From Thermomicrobiales bacterium (GTDB taxonomy: Bacteria; Chloroflexota; Chloroflexia; Thermomicrobiales; UBA6265): 57,478 bases of DNA. Under the pieces are notes generated by a model. It made no database searches. It was not told where the DNA came from and was given only the letters and a program-made list of their open reading frames with translations. The stretch spans positions 1 to 57,478 of the forward strand of contig JAGQGU010000009.1 in NCBI GenBank assembly GCA_020432165.1, written 5' to 3'. The translations under genes were made by a program, and so were the position numbers. Positions 8,146 to 17,400 of the stretch are shown here, in pieces; the first letter of the stretch is position 1, and every line of letters begins with the position of its first letter.

Positions 8146-9440
8146 TCGCGCACCATGAGTTCAAGGAATCTGTCCTCCAGTGATTCGGCATGAGCTTGCA
8201 CCGATTGCGGTGCTCCCTCAACCACGAGCTTACCCTGATCCATGACTCCTATCTGATGACAGAGACGAGCGACGAGGTTGAGATCGTGAGAGGAGAGGAG
8301 AACAGCACCACCGTTCGCGGCGAAATCGGATATGAGATGTTGCAGGCCGCGACTGGTTTGAGGGTCGAGTCCATTGAATGGCTCGTCCAGAATCAGCGCG
8401 CGCGGTTGATGAAGAAGTGCTATCGCCAGCGCCAGTTTGCGTTTGGTGCCGAGAGAATAGGTCTCCGTGTACTCATGTATGTGCCGGTCTAATTCAAGCC
8501 TGGATACAAGCAAACTGATGCGCTCGTCTGTGAGTTGTGGGGAATATCGATGCATACGAGCCGTGTATCGAAGGTGCTCCAAACCAGTTAGCTTCGGGAA
8601 GAGGGGAGGTGTATCCGCGACATAGCCGAGGGATGACTTGTAGCCCACCGGATTGCTTTCGAGAAGATGTGAGTCAATGCGGGTGCTCCCCGATGTTGGT
8701 GCGAGGAGTCCAGCAAGCATGCTGATTGTGGTTGATTTGCCTGCACCGTTACGTCCAATGAATCCGTATATCTCTCCGGATCGGATAGTGAAACTCACGT
8801 CATCGACGACCGTATTCTCGCCGAATCGTTTGGACAGTTCAATCGCTTCGATCATCGGCTGGCCCATGGAAGTGGCCGGGCTCATGACCACATCGATTCT
8901 ATCTGCTGGATGCCCAGTGGTTTGAGGCATGTCTGCTGTCAGGACGCGGATGAGCTCACCAGAATCATCGATGTTGATCAACAATTCCCGGAACTCTCCT
9001 TTGGCACGGCGATGAGACGAGTAAACAGGCGGATCCAGATGCAGTAGCATCTGACCCGTATGTGACATCGTGAGTTGCGCGCGGGAATCGGAAGTACGGG
9101 TCAAGGTCGGGGTAAAGGGAATCACGGCTTTGTCATGGATTGGTGTAGCGTCGATGATGGAGTGGCGAGGTACCGCAAGGCGAAAGGCACCAAATCGAAG
9201 TATCAACTCTGACTCGGTCACGACATGCGTTGTGGCGAGAGGAGCTCGGGCCTTCTTGACGAACAATGCCAGACCACCCATCGCCAGAAGAGGCAGCAGT
9301 AGTTTCAACCAAAACCACGGTGCAACGATGACAGCCAGTGTCACGAGGACTATCCCTTCAAAGGAGAAAATCAGCGCCCACGTGACCACAAACGAGTTCA
9401 GCGGTCTGGTATCGCGTGTATAGGTGAACTCGTGCCGCAT
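8142..9440 (-). CDS. ABC exporter ATPase with N-terminal membrane/PH-like domain
   Basis: About 432 residues from ATG 9440. Two membrane helices (about residues 15-55, VVTWALIFSFEGIVLVTLAV and LLLPLLAMGGLALFVKK) are followed by a roughly 130-residue beta-rich region (VTESELILRFGAFRLAVPR) reminiscent of bacterial PH-like membrane domains. Then comes a complete ABC ATPase: Walker A GRNGAGKST, a YSLGTKRKLALA signature, Walker B LILDEPFNGLD, H-loop SSHDLN. Most ABC-2 ATPases lack such an N-terminal membrane part, so this is an unusual fusion. An in-frame start at 9563 would add 41 residues that look non-conserved. The ribosome-binding site is weak at both. It is translationally coupled to the permease gene. 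Confidence 0.85.
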   Translation of the reverse strand: MRHEFTYTRDTRPLNSFVVTWALIFSFEGIVLVTLAVIVAPWFWLKLLLPLLAMGGLALFVKKARAPLATTHVVTESELILRFGAFRLAVPRHSIIDATPIHDKAVIPFTPTLTRTSDSRAQLTMSHTGQMLLHLDPPVYSSHRRAKGEFRELLINIDDSGELIRVLTADMPQTTGHPADRIDVVMSPATSMGQPMIEAIELSKRFGENTVVDDVSFTIRSGEIYGFIGRNGAGKSTTISMLAGLLAPTSGSTRIDSHLLESNPVGYKSSLGYVADTPPLFPKLTGLEHLRYTARMHRYSPQLTDERISLLVSRLELDRHIHEYTETYSLGTKRKLALAIALLHQPRALILDEPFNGLDPQTSRGLQHLISDFAANGGAVLLSSHDLNLVARLCHQIGVMDQGKLVVEGAPQSVQAHAESLEDRFLELMVRE

Positions 9441-9568
9441 GACCTCATCCAGATCCCGAATGCACACCTTGGCCGAAATGCTTGCCCCGATAAGGGAGTT
9501 TGTGTTTGCTGGCAAGTATACCCTCGCGTGCGGATGGGGAAGCCGGTACAATTGCGACATCATCTCCT

Positions 9569-9588
9569 GTCACCCACGAGGGGTGACG
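9569..9588. promoter_or_regulatory. Inverted repeat between divergent genes
   Basis: GTCACCC and GGGTGAC (7 bp each) are separated by 5 bases and sit between the ABC ATPase gene (minus) and the small gene starting at 9616 (plus). It could be an operator for either side or a hairpin in the leader of the plus-strand gene. Confidence 0.35.
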
Positions 9589-9615
9589 CTACCATCGCTG
9601 CCTTGGGAGGAAACC

Positions 9616-9945
9616 ATGCCGCTACGTTCCGATCTGCTGATCAATGAGCACCTGATCGAACATGTCACCGACTACTTGCAGACGCTCGATCCTGTCTACT
9701 TCCCCTTCGCGGCGAAGTTTGATGACGAGCGCCGTAACGCGTTTGTGCGCGACCTGCGTATCGGTCTGAGCGATCTCACCGAGAGTGGTTCCAAGCGTGG
9801 TACCAGCAGCGTCGGCTATATCACCAGCGACAAGCGCCTGCATCAGATTGTGGACGACTGGGCTGCAGCAGGCGGTGGTTGGCCGAAGGGACAGAATCCG
9901 AAGAATCCCACCGGTGTCGCTGGCGTCGCATCTTTCGACGAATGA
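9616..9945 (+). CDS. Conserved-looking small protein, function unknown
   Basis: 109 residues from ATG 9616, which has GGGAGG 5 bases upstream. A longer in-frame start upstream would overlap the divergent ABC gene and its upstream residues look random, so it is not used. The protein is soluble and mixed-charge. It begins PLRSDLLINEHLIEHVTDYL and ends in a Gly/Pro/Asn-rich tail (about 88-109). I see no catalytic motif, membrane segment or known domain. It sits alone between a divergent exporter operon and a REP hairpin. Confidence 0.7.
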   Translation: MPLRSDLLINEHLIEHVTDYLQTLDPVYFPFAAKFDDERRNAFVRDLRIGLSDLTESGSKRGTSSVGYITSDKRLHQIVDDWAAAGGGWPKGQNPKNPTGVAGVASFDE

Positions 9946-9961
9946 CCACCGTCCAGCAGTT

Positions 9962-10004
9962 GGTAGCGTCGCCCCTTGTGGGCGACTCGGTCAGCGATGC
10001 TACC
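9962..10004. repeat. REP-like hairpin with CTTGT loop
   Basis: GTCGCCC (9968-9974), loop CTTGT, GGGCGAC (9980-9986), framed by GGTAGC (9962-9967) and GCTACC (9999-10004). It belongs to the GTAG-footed repeat group seen throughout the window, and to the CTTGT-loop subgroup also found at 51.5, 51.7 and 55.1 kb. Confidence 0.7.
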
Positions 10005-10039
10005 CATCGTCGACCCCGCCGTCTGGGTGATTGAGTCTC

Positions 10040-10570
10040 GTGCCTATCTGTGGCTCTCCCGAAACCAAACTCATCATCATTCGCGGCAACTCCGCCAGCG
10101 GCAAAACAACTGCCGCCTGGGAGATCAGGCGACGGTTCGGACGCGGACTCGCTATCGTGAGTCAGGATGTGCTGCGGCGCGATATCCTGCGTGTGCGGGA
10201 CGAGCCGGTAAACCCGGCTATCGGCCTGATCGATCTCACGGCACGATACGCACTTGATCATGGTTACCACGTCATCGTTGAAGGCATCATGTCCAATGCC
10301 AGTTACGGCGAGATGCTAACGACGTTGGTTCATGATCATGGCGGAAGCTCGGCGGCGTTCTATTACGATCTCAGCTTCGACGAGACCGTGATGCGCCATG
10401 CTGGTAAGCCGGAGTCCGCGGAATACGGCCCGGAACTAATGGCCGGGTGGTATCGCGAACGTGATCTCATTCCTGCACTACATGAACACATCTTCGACGC
10501 CGATATCTCCCTGAATGACGCAGTCCGTGCGGTGATGACCGCGGTTGATCTACCTGTCAGAGAAGGGTAG
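10040..10570 (+). CDS. P-loop kinase-like protein (AAA_33 type)
   Basis: About 176 residues. The Walker A motif GNSASGKTT appears within the first 25 residues (KLIIIRGNSASGKTTAAWEI). Next come a substrate-binding-like SQDVLRRDILR and VIVEGIMSNASYGEML, and a lid-like region rich in Arg/Glu. This pattern matches small AAA_33/zeta-like or chloramphenicol phosphotransferase-like kinases that phosphorylate small molecules. The substrate is unknown. The start is uncertain: GTG 10040 or TTG 10031, neither with a strong ribosome-binding site. No antitoxin-like gene flanks it, so a zeta-toxin role is not supported. Confidence 0.75.
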   Translation: MPICGSPETKLIIIRGNSASGKTTAAWEIRRRFGRGLAIVSQDVLRRDILRVRDEPVNPAIGLIDLTARYALDHGYHVIVEGIMSNASYGEMLTTLVHDHGGSSAAFYYDLSFDETVMRHAGKPESAEYGPELMAGWYRERDLIPALHEHIFDADISLNDAVRAVMTAVDLPVREG

Positions 10571-10590
10571 AGGGGCAGTTAGTCTGCCCC
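10571..10590. repeat. REP-like hairpin after kinase gene
   Basis: GGGGCAG-TTAGT-CTGCCCC (10572-10590) lies immediately behind the kinase stop codon. The same stem (GGGGCAG/CTGCCCC, different loop) recurs at 51573 and 51772 near ileS. It may act as the transcription terminator here, but there is no T-run. Confidence 0.55.
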
Positions 10591-10668
10591 AAAAGGGAGA
10601 CTGACGCCCCTGCTGCCAGGTTCAAACTTCTGTAATCAATCTCGTCTACGCTGAAGGATTCCATCACC

Positions 10669-11715
10669 ATGAATAAGCACAAACTACGTTTCGCCATCAT
10701 CGGTCTCGACCACTGGTACTCGGCAGTCGAATTGGCACAAACCCTTATGAGCCACCCGAATACCGAGTTGATCGGTATCGCTGATAACAATGAAGATCAT
10801 GCCCGCGAGGTGGCGGAACAGATCGGATTGGATGAGTACACGACCGATCTGCAAAAGTACATCCACGATGACCGCATCGATGTCGTCGCCAGCTTCGTGA
10901 CGGTCGATCAGAATCCTGCGATTGTGATTGCGGCTGCGGAAGCCGGCAAGGACATCATTTCCGTCAAACCTTTCGCCAACACGCTGGAGGAGGGAAGTCG
11001 TATCGTCGAGGCCGTGCGCAAGGCGGGTATCACCTTTGTCCCTGCGGAAACACGCTTGCGCCAGTCGGAGCTGAATCGATACACCAAGAACCTCATTGAT
11101 AATCGCACGTTGGGTGAGGTTGTTTCCGGCAACTTCAATGTCATCTCATCGTTGCCACAGAATTGGCCGGACGCACCGTTCGATGGCGGTTGGTGGGTTG
11201 ATCCCTCCAAGGTGCCGGGTGGTGGCTGGATCGATCACGCGATCTATCAGGTCGATCGCTTGCGCTGGTTCCTGGGCGAAGAGCCTGTCCGCATTTCTGG
11301 CCGTATTGCGAATCTTGTTCATCCCGAACTCCAGGTTGAGGATTACGGACACGCAATCGTCGAGTTTGCCAGTGGTGCCACCTTCACGATTGAGGATACC
11401 TGGAGTGGCCCCTTCGCTTCGTGGCGCGTCTCCTCGACCATCATTGGCACCGAGGGGGCTGTGAGTCAGGACACGACTAGTCCGGATCTGACAGTGTTTG
11501 GCATGGGGGGCTCTGGCTGGACGACCCAGCCTGCACCAGACGACGATTCCAGTTCGCTTGAGCCACTGATCGCGCACTTTACGGGTGAGGATACCTCGCT
11601 CTTCGGCACGGTTGAGGATGCCTGGGCGAACCTGGCCGTTTGCCTCGCCTTTTACGAAGCGGCCAAGTCTGGTACCGCTGTGGCTATTCCGCATCTCGCG
11701 GCTCACCAATCGTAG
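10669..11715 (+). CDS. Gfo/Idh/MocA family oxidoreductase
   Basis: 348 residues. An N-terminal Rossmann fold starts at once (LRFAIIGLDHWYSAVELAQT), but the usual GxGxxG is loosened to GLDHWY. The family's EKP motif near residue 98-105 appears as VKPFANTLEE. The C-terminal alpha/beta domain includes GGGWIDHAIYQVDRLRWFLG, the catalytic-domain segment with the conserved Asp-His pair. These enzymes oxidise or reduce sugars and cyclitols with NAD(P). The substrate is not evident. The gene is a single unit, with palindromic repeats on both sides. A second, more typical family member lies at 20.6-21.7 kb. Confidence 0.88.
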   Translation: MNKHKLRFAIIGLDHWYSAVELAQTLMSHPNTELIGIADNNEDHAREVAEQIGLDEYTTDLQKYIHDDRIDVVASFVTVDQNPAIVIAAAEAGKDIISVKPFANTLEEGSRIVEAVRKAGITFVPAETRLRQSELNRYTKNLIDNRTLGEVVSGNFNVISSLPQNWPDAPFDGGWWVDPSKVPGGGWIDHAIYQVDRLRWFLGEEPVRISGRIANLVHPELQVEDYGHAIVEFASGATFTIEDTWSGPFASWRVSSTIIGTEGAVSQDTTSPDLTVFGMGGSGWTTQPAPDDDSSSLEPLIAHFTGEDTSLFGTVEDAWANLAVCLAFYEAAKSGTAVAIPHLAAHQS

Positions 11716-11845
11716 GCCCGGGGTTGATCCCCGGACTTGAGTCAGGACTCGGCGTCGCAGAGTCTCTCGGCCGGGCGGATACCTTTCAGGATCCGCCCCA
11801 CCGTGGATCGCCCCCTCGACCCGCGCGTAAAGCGCGGGCCTACGA
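11713..11845. repeat. Three REP-like palindromes at convergent gene ends
   Basis: GTAGG + CCCGGGG-TTGAT-CCCCGG (11713-11736), GGGCGGAT...ATCCGCCC (about 11774-11799), and CCCGCGC-GTAAA-GCGCGGG + CCTAC (about 11818-11842). They fill the 138 bases between the convergent oxidoreductase and UvrA-like genes, overlapping the oxidoreductase stop codon. Outer members point towards each other. Confidence 0.75.
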
Positions 11846-11853
11846 CCCAGAGG

Positions 11854-14193
11854 TTATCCCTGCACCCAATCCTTGAGATATCGTGCAGTGGCGGTTTTGC
11901 TCTTCGCGATCATCTCCGCAGGTGACCCCTCATAGACCACCTTGCCGCCATCGTGCCCGGCGCCGGGGCCGATATCGATGATCCAGTCGCTCTGCGCCAT
12001 CACGGCCAGATTGTGCTCCACCACAATGATGCTCTTGCCGCTATCCACCAGCTTGTGCAGCATCGCAATCATATTGTCGGTATCGGCCAGATGCAGGCCA
12101 TTCGTTGGTTCGTCCAGTACATAGATCGGGGCATTATCGGTACGGAGCGAGGCTGCCAGCTTGAGCCGCTGACGTTCACCACCGGAGAGCGTATTCAGTT
12201 GCTGGCCGATCCGGATATACCCGAGTCCGACATCGTTGAGCAGACCGATGATCTTGCTGGCGTTGCCTGTCGTGAAGTGACCGGCTGCTTCTGCTGCCGT
12301 CAGATCAAGCACCTCGCTGATATTCAGGCCATCCAGCCGGTACTCCAGCACCTCTGCGCGGTAGCGTTTGCCGCCACACTCCTCGCAGACAGTGGAGACA
12401 CTGGCCATAAAGCCGAGATCGACCGTGATCACACCGGTGCCATTGCAGACCGGACAGGCGCCCTCACTGTTCGCGCTAAAGAGCGCCGGTTTTACGCCAT
12501 TGGCCTTGGCGAAGGCCGTGCGGATGGGATCGAGCAATCCACTGAAGGTTGCTGGATTACTACGAATACTGCCGCGAATCGGCGATTGATCGACGATCAT
12601 CACATCATCGCGCCTGGCCAGTCCGGCATCGATAAGGCTGCTTTTGCCCGATCCGGCGACCCCCGTGATCGTCACCAGTACACCGGTGGGAATATCGATA
12701 TCGACGTTCTTCAGATTGTGAAGATTGGCATCGCGGATCGGAATCGTGCCATTTGGCTGTCGCGAATCACCACGCAGGCCAATGCGTTCTTCCAGATGCT
12801 TTCCGGTCGTGGTGTCGCTGGAGAGGAGTCCTTTCAGATCACCCTGAAAAACGATTTCACCACCGGCGGCCCCTGCTCCTGGCCCCATATCGACCAGGTA
12901 ATCGGCAATCGCCATCACACTGGGTTTGTGTTCCACCACCAAAACGGTATTGCCCTTGTCGCGCAACTGCTGTAACAGCGCGTTCATGCGTTCAATATCC
13001 GCCGGATGAAGTCCAGCAGTGGGTTCATCGAAGACATAGGTAACATCGGTCAGCGCCGAACCGAGGTGGCGAATCATCTTCACGCGCTGGGCCTCGCCAC
13101 CGCTGAGTGTGCCCGCCGGTCGATCCAGCGAGAGGTAGCCGAGTCCGATCTCGACAAAACTGTTCAGGATCCGTTGTAGTCCCTCCAGCAATGGAGCGAC
13201 CGATGGCTCCTTGATTCCCTTCACCCATTCCGCCAGATCGCTCACCTGCATGGCGCAGCAATCGGCGATGTTCTTTCCCATGATCTTCGAGCCAAGCGCC
13301 TGCTGACTGAGGCGTGTGCCGCCGCATTCCGGGCAAGTCTCAAAGGTGACCGCGCTCTCCACGAAGCGACGCACATGTGGCTGCATCGCATCGACATCTT
13401 TGGCCAGCATCGTCTTCTCAATGCGACTGAGCACACCTTCATACGTGACATTGATGCCATCGACCTTGATACGGGTCGGTTCCTTATAGAGGAGAGCGTG
13501 GAGTTCGCGCTTGGTGAATTTCTTGACTGGTTTGTCCGCGGGGAAGAAATCGCCATTGGAGAAGATGCGTCCGTACCAGCCATCGATAGAGTAGTTCGGT
13601 ACCAGAATGGCACCTTCGGTGATCGTCTTCTCCTCGTCGTAGATCTTCGTCATGTCGTAGCCGCTGACCGTGCCCCGACCCTCACACCGCGGACACATAC
13701 CACCCAGAATGTTGAAGTCGGCCTTCTCGGTGATCGTGCGATCGCCACGCTGCACGGTGATGCCACCGGAGCCGCTGGCCGAGGGCACATTAAAGGAGTA
13801 CGCGTTGGGAGAACCGATCTGCGGATCGCCACAGCGGCTGAAGAGCATACGTAGCATCGCGTTTGCATCGGTGGCGGTGCCGACGGTGCTCCGCGGATCG
13901 CTCCCCATCCGTTGCTGATCCACGATGATCGCCGTGGTCAGGCCATCCATGAGATCGACTTCGGGTCGCGCCAGTGTTGGCATGAATCCCTGGACAAAGG
14001 CAGGATAGGTCTCGTTGATGAGTCGTTGGCTCTCCGCCGCGATCGTGCTGAAGACGAGACTACTCTTGCCCGAACCGGAGAGACCGGTGAAGACGGTGAG
14101 CCGCCGCTTGGGCAGATCGATATCGATATCTTTGAGGTTGTTCACCCGGGCTCCGCGGACCCGAATCGCGGCATGATCATCGGCTGGATGCAT
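11854..14193 (-). CDS. UvrA-like ABC protein (short, UvrA2/DrrC type)
   Basis: 779 residues from ATG 14193, which has AAGGAG 7 bases upstream. It has two ABC modules: Walker A GLSGSGKSS (37-45) and GVAGSGKSS, and signatures LSGGEAQRV and LSGGERQRL. Zinc-binding Cys pairs are seen at CPRCEGRG, CPECGGTR and CPVCNGTG. At 779 residues it is about 160 shorter than true UvrA because the UvrB-binding/insertion region is missing. Such UvrA2-like proteins are linked to drug tolerance (DrrC of Streptomyces) and DNA-intercalator resistance, not to core excision repair. No uvrB or uvrC is nearby. Monocistronic. Confidence 0.9.
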   Translation of the reverse strand: MHPADDHAAIRVRGARVNNLKDIDIDLPKRRLTVFTGLSGSGKSSLVFSTIAAESQRLINETYPAFVQGFMPTLARPEVDLMDGLTTAIIVDQQRMGSDPRSTVGTATDANAMLRMLFSRCGDPQIGSPNAYSFNVPSASGSGGITVQRGDRTITEKADFNILGGMCPRCEGRGTVSGYDMTKIYDEEKTITEGAILVPNYSIDGWYGRIFSNGDFFPADKPVKKFTKRELHALLYKEPTRIKVDGINVTYEGVLSRIEKTMLAKDVDAMQPHVRRFVESAVTFETCPECGGTRLSQQALGSKIMGKNIADCCAMQVSDLAEWVKGIKEPSVAPLLEGLQRILNSFVEIGLGYLSLDRPAGTLSGGEAQRVKMIRHLGSALTDVTYVFDEPTAGLHPADIERMNALLQQLRDKGNTVLVVEHKPSVMAIADYLVDMGPGAGAAGGEIVFQGDLKGLLSSDTTTGKHLEERIGLRGDSRQPNGTIPIRDANLHNLKNVDIDIPTGVLVTITGVAGSGKSSLIDAGLARRDDVMIVDQSPIRGSIRSNPATFSGLLDPIRTAFAKANGVKPALFSANSEGACPVCNGTGVITVDLGFMASVSTVCEECGGKRYRAEVLEYRLDGLNISEVLDLTAAEAAGHFTTGNASKIIGLLNDVGLGYIRIGQQLNTLSGGERQRLKLAASLRTDNAPIYVLDEPTNGLHLADTDNMIAMLHKLVDSGKSIIVVEHNLAVMAQSDWIIDIGPGAGHDGGKVVYEGSPAEMIAKSKTATARYLKDWVQG

Positions 14194-14424
14194 CCTGAAC
14201 TCCTTCTCGTGACAATTGCGACTCGTAGTATACACGCAATCCGACACCAAAACGTGTCCTGTTTCTGTCTCTGGCCGACAGCGATGGCATACGCCGACTC
14301 GCCCTTCGCTCCCGATGAGGATGGGTTACTTCGGTACACACTTTGGCAGATGGGGCTACTCACACTTAATGACGTATGCGATAGTAGTTAGACATAAGGA
14401 CTTTCCACCAGAGGATCATTATTC

Positions 14425-17400
14425 ATGCGCAAAGCACACCATTTGCTTCAGGCAGCACTCGTCTTCGTGATGCTGGCATCGGCATTCTCCCCGCTCGTGA
14501 GCGTTGCTCAGGAAGCCACGCCGACTGTTGAGGAAGATTCGTCAGCACCGGTAGCAACGGGGGAGCCCGATACTACTGATCTGATCGTCGCTGACCCGGA
14601 TTCGTCAACCGTCGAGACCGATGAAGGTACCCAAAACCTTTCGCCGCTGGCGGAGCCTCCGCTGGAGATCTCGATAAATGGCGAAACGGAACATGTTATT
14701 TTGCCCGGTGGAGACCAGACAGTCATTCCGGAAATTCCGAATGGTGCAGAGTGGAGAATGTACCCCGGTGCGAACTGTACCGGTGGTTCCCCGAACGATG
14801 TGTGGTTGTCTGCGGGCTTTGGTTTTATCTGGCATACGCCCGGCGATTTCTGGCTCCAGGCCAGGTGGGAAAATGACCACACCGTTCTCTCCAACTGTCT
14901 CCGCGTAACAATTACCAACATCCCGGTAATGACAGTAGCAGGTGCCACCAGCGCCACGGCCGTTGTCTCCGGGAGCAGTTTCAAGGCGAGCAGCTCCGCG
15001 GGCAGTGAATGGTCAGCCTTCCCCAATGCGACCTGCACGGAGGATGTGGCGCAGGCGTGGTTTACGAGCGAAAGAACGTTGGAAGCGCCCGAGCCAGGCG
15101 TATGGTCTTTCCGGGCCAGGCTCACAGCCGATAACACCGTCACATCTGCATGCATACCGGTTACATTCGTGAATCTGCCAACACTCACCGCCAATGGTTC
15201 CTTCGTGTCCATTGCGGTGCCGATCGACACATCGGTCTGGGTTGCTGCATCGTCGGATGCCAGTTGGTACTACTATTGGTCCGCCGATTGCTCTGGCGGT
15301 CCCGCTGGTGGGGACAATGGCGGTTTTAGTTGGTATCAGTATGCGCCGAAAACGATGTCGTTCCAGCCATACCTGCGGGCATACCCCTCGATCGTAGGTA
15401 AATGTGTGACAGTTACCTGGCGAGAAGCAACGCCAACTGTCAGCGTCAATGGCGCTACTGATATTGCCTATATGCAAGACGGAACACAGACGCACCTGAC
15501 GTTTCCCGTAGGAGCTGAAGTTGCAATCTTCGCTAACACCACTTGCTCTGGGTCAACGATCTATCCGTGGACGACCAGTACTGCCGGATGGCAAGGATAC
15601 ACGCTCTCTATGTCGGTTCAGGCGAGATGGATAGGCGATGATTCCACTCGCGGCAACTGTGTCATTGTCCACTGGGTACCATCGCCGCCGCTAACGGTCA
15701 ATGGATCATCTGGTCCACTCACGCTCAGTCCGAACGCGAATGCAACACCCGAGTTGCCCGACGGGGCACAATGGCGCGCTTACACAGGGGAGAACTGTAC
15801 CGGAGAGCCGGTCACCGAATGGTCCGCCACAGCGTCTGCTAGCGCCAATGTTGATACCACCTGGTCATTCCAGGCACGGTGGAGCACTAACGATGCGACC
15901 TACAGCAACTGCGTCACTGTCACCTGGCAGGCAGCGACACCGACAACCATAGTGAACGGGCGGTCAACATCGTTTGTGGTGCCTATCGGTACAACCCTCT
16001 ATACGGAATACGTCTCGGGCGCAGAGTCGGGGTTATTCGTCGGTGATGCCTGTGTGGGCAACCCGGTCACAGGTTGGGGGGCGACTACGGGCTTTGAGAT
16101 GTCCGCGGAATATGTTATTTCCTTCGTGTTGCGATGGTACGGAGATGACAGCACCCGCGGTAATTGTGTCACCGTCCGCGGGGCATCGTCGCCTCAGATT
16201 ACCGTGAATGGATCCTCAGATGCGCTCACCCTCAATCCGAACGCACCTGCAACACCCACCTTCCCCGACGGCGCACAATGGCGCGCCTACGAGGGTGCTG
16301 AATGCACCGGGAACCCGGGCACCGAGTGGTCTGCTACGGCATCGGCCCAGACCGATGTGGATACGACCTGGTCATTCCAGGCACGGTGGGGGACCGATGA
16401 TGCCACCGCAGGCAACTGTGTTAATGTCACCTGGCGAGAAGCAACGCCAACTGTCAGCGTCAATGGCCACACAACTTCCTTCACGGTACCGGTTGGCACC
16501 ACGGTCAACACCGGGGAGATATCTGACGCAGAGGCGGGAATGTTTGAAGGGAATAGCTGCGAGGGTGATTCTGAAGGGTGGTCCGCCACCCAGGGCACGC
16601 GGATGGTATCGCCCGGCGTGTATTCCTTCCAGGCCCGCTGGGCTGGAGATGATAGTACGCGTGGTAACTGCGTCACCGTCACCTGGGAGCCGGTAAGCGT
16701 GCCCGTTCTGGCATCCATCGTTTGCGGCAATGATAACGATGTCATCACCGCCCCGATGGTGCAAACGGGTATTACAGTCAGCGATTCGGGTTGGTTGGGC
16801 AATCACCGTACCGTCACCCTTTCGGCTGTCGATGGGTACACATTCCCGGTTGAACAGCAGACGGTGTTTGAGTTCACCGATGACGGACTGTGTGTGACCG
16901 ATGCACCGATTCCACCGGTGCAGACAGCGTTATGCGGCACCAACAACGACACCGTAACCGTGCCAGACCAACCTGCCAATGTGCTCGTATCAGATACCGG
17001 CTGGGTCAACGGCGAGCGTACAATTACCTTCTCCGCAGCCGCTGACTATGCCCTGCCCACTGGCACCCAGACGGAATACATCTTCACCGATGCTGGTTTG
17101 TGCGAGACTGCTGCCCCGATTCCACCTACCCAGAGTGCGGTTTGTGGCGTCAACAACGACATCGTAACCGTGTCGGATCAACCAGCAAACGTGTTGGTCT
17201 CTGATACTGACTGGGTCAACGGTGAGCGCACGATCATATTCTCCGCAGCCGCGGACTATGTGTTGCCCACTGGCACCCAGACCGAATACGTCTTCACTGA
17301 TCTTGGGCTGTGCGAAACTGCCGCGCCGATTCCACCGGTGCAGACAGCCGTTTGCGGCACCAACAACGACACCGTAACCGTGCCAGACCAACCCGCAAAC

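Noticed and set aside
10040-10570. Zeta-type toxin of a toxin-antitoxin pair
   Set aside because: The P-loop kinase has no small antitoxin gene beside it. The upstream 109-residue gene is separated by a REP hairpin and does not resemble epsilon.
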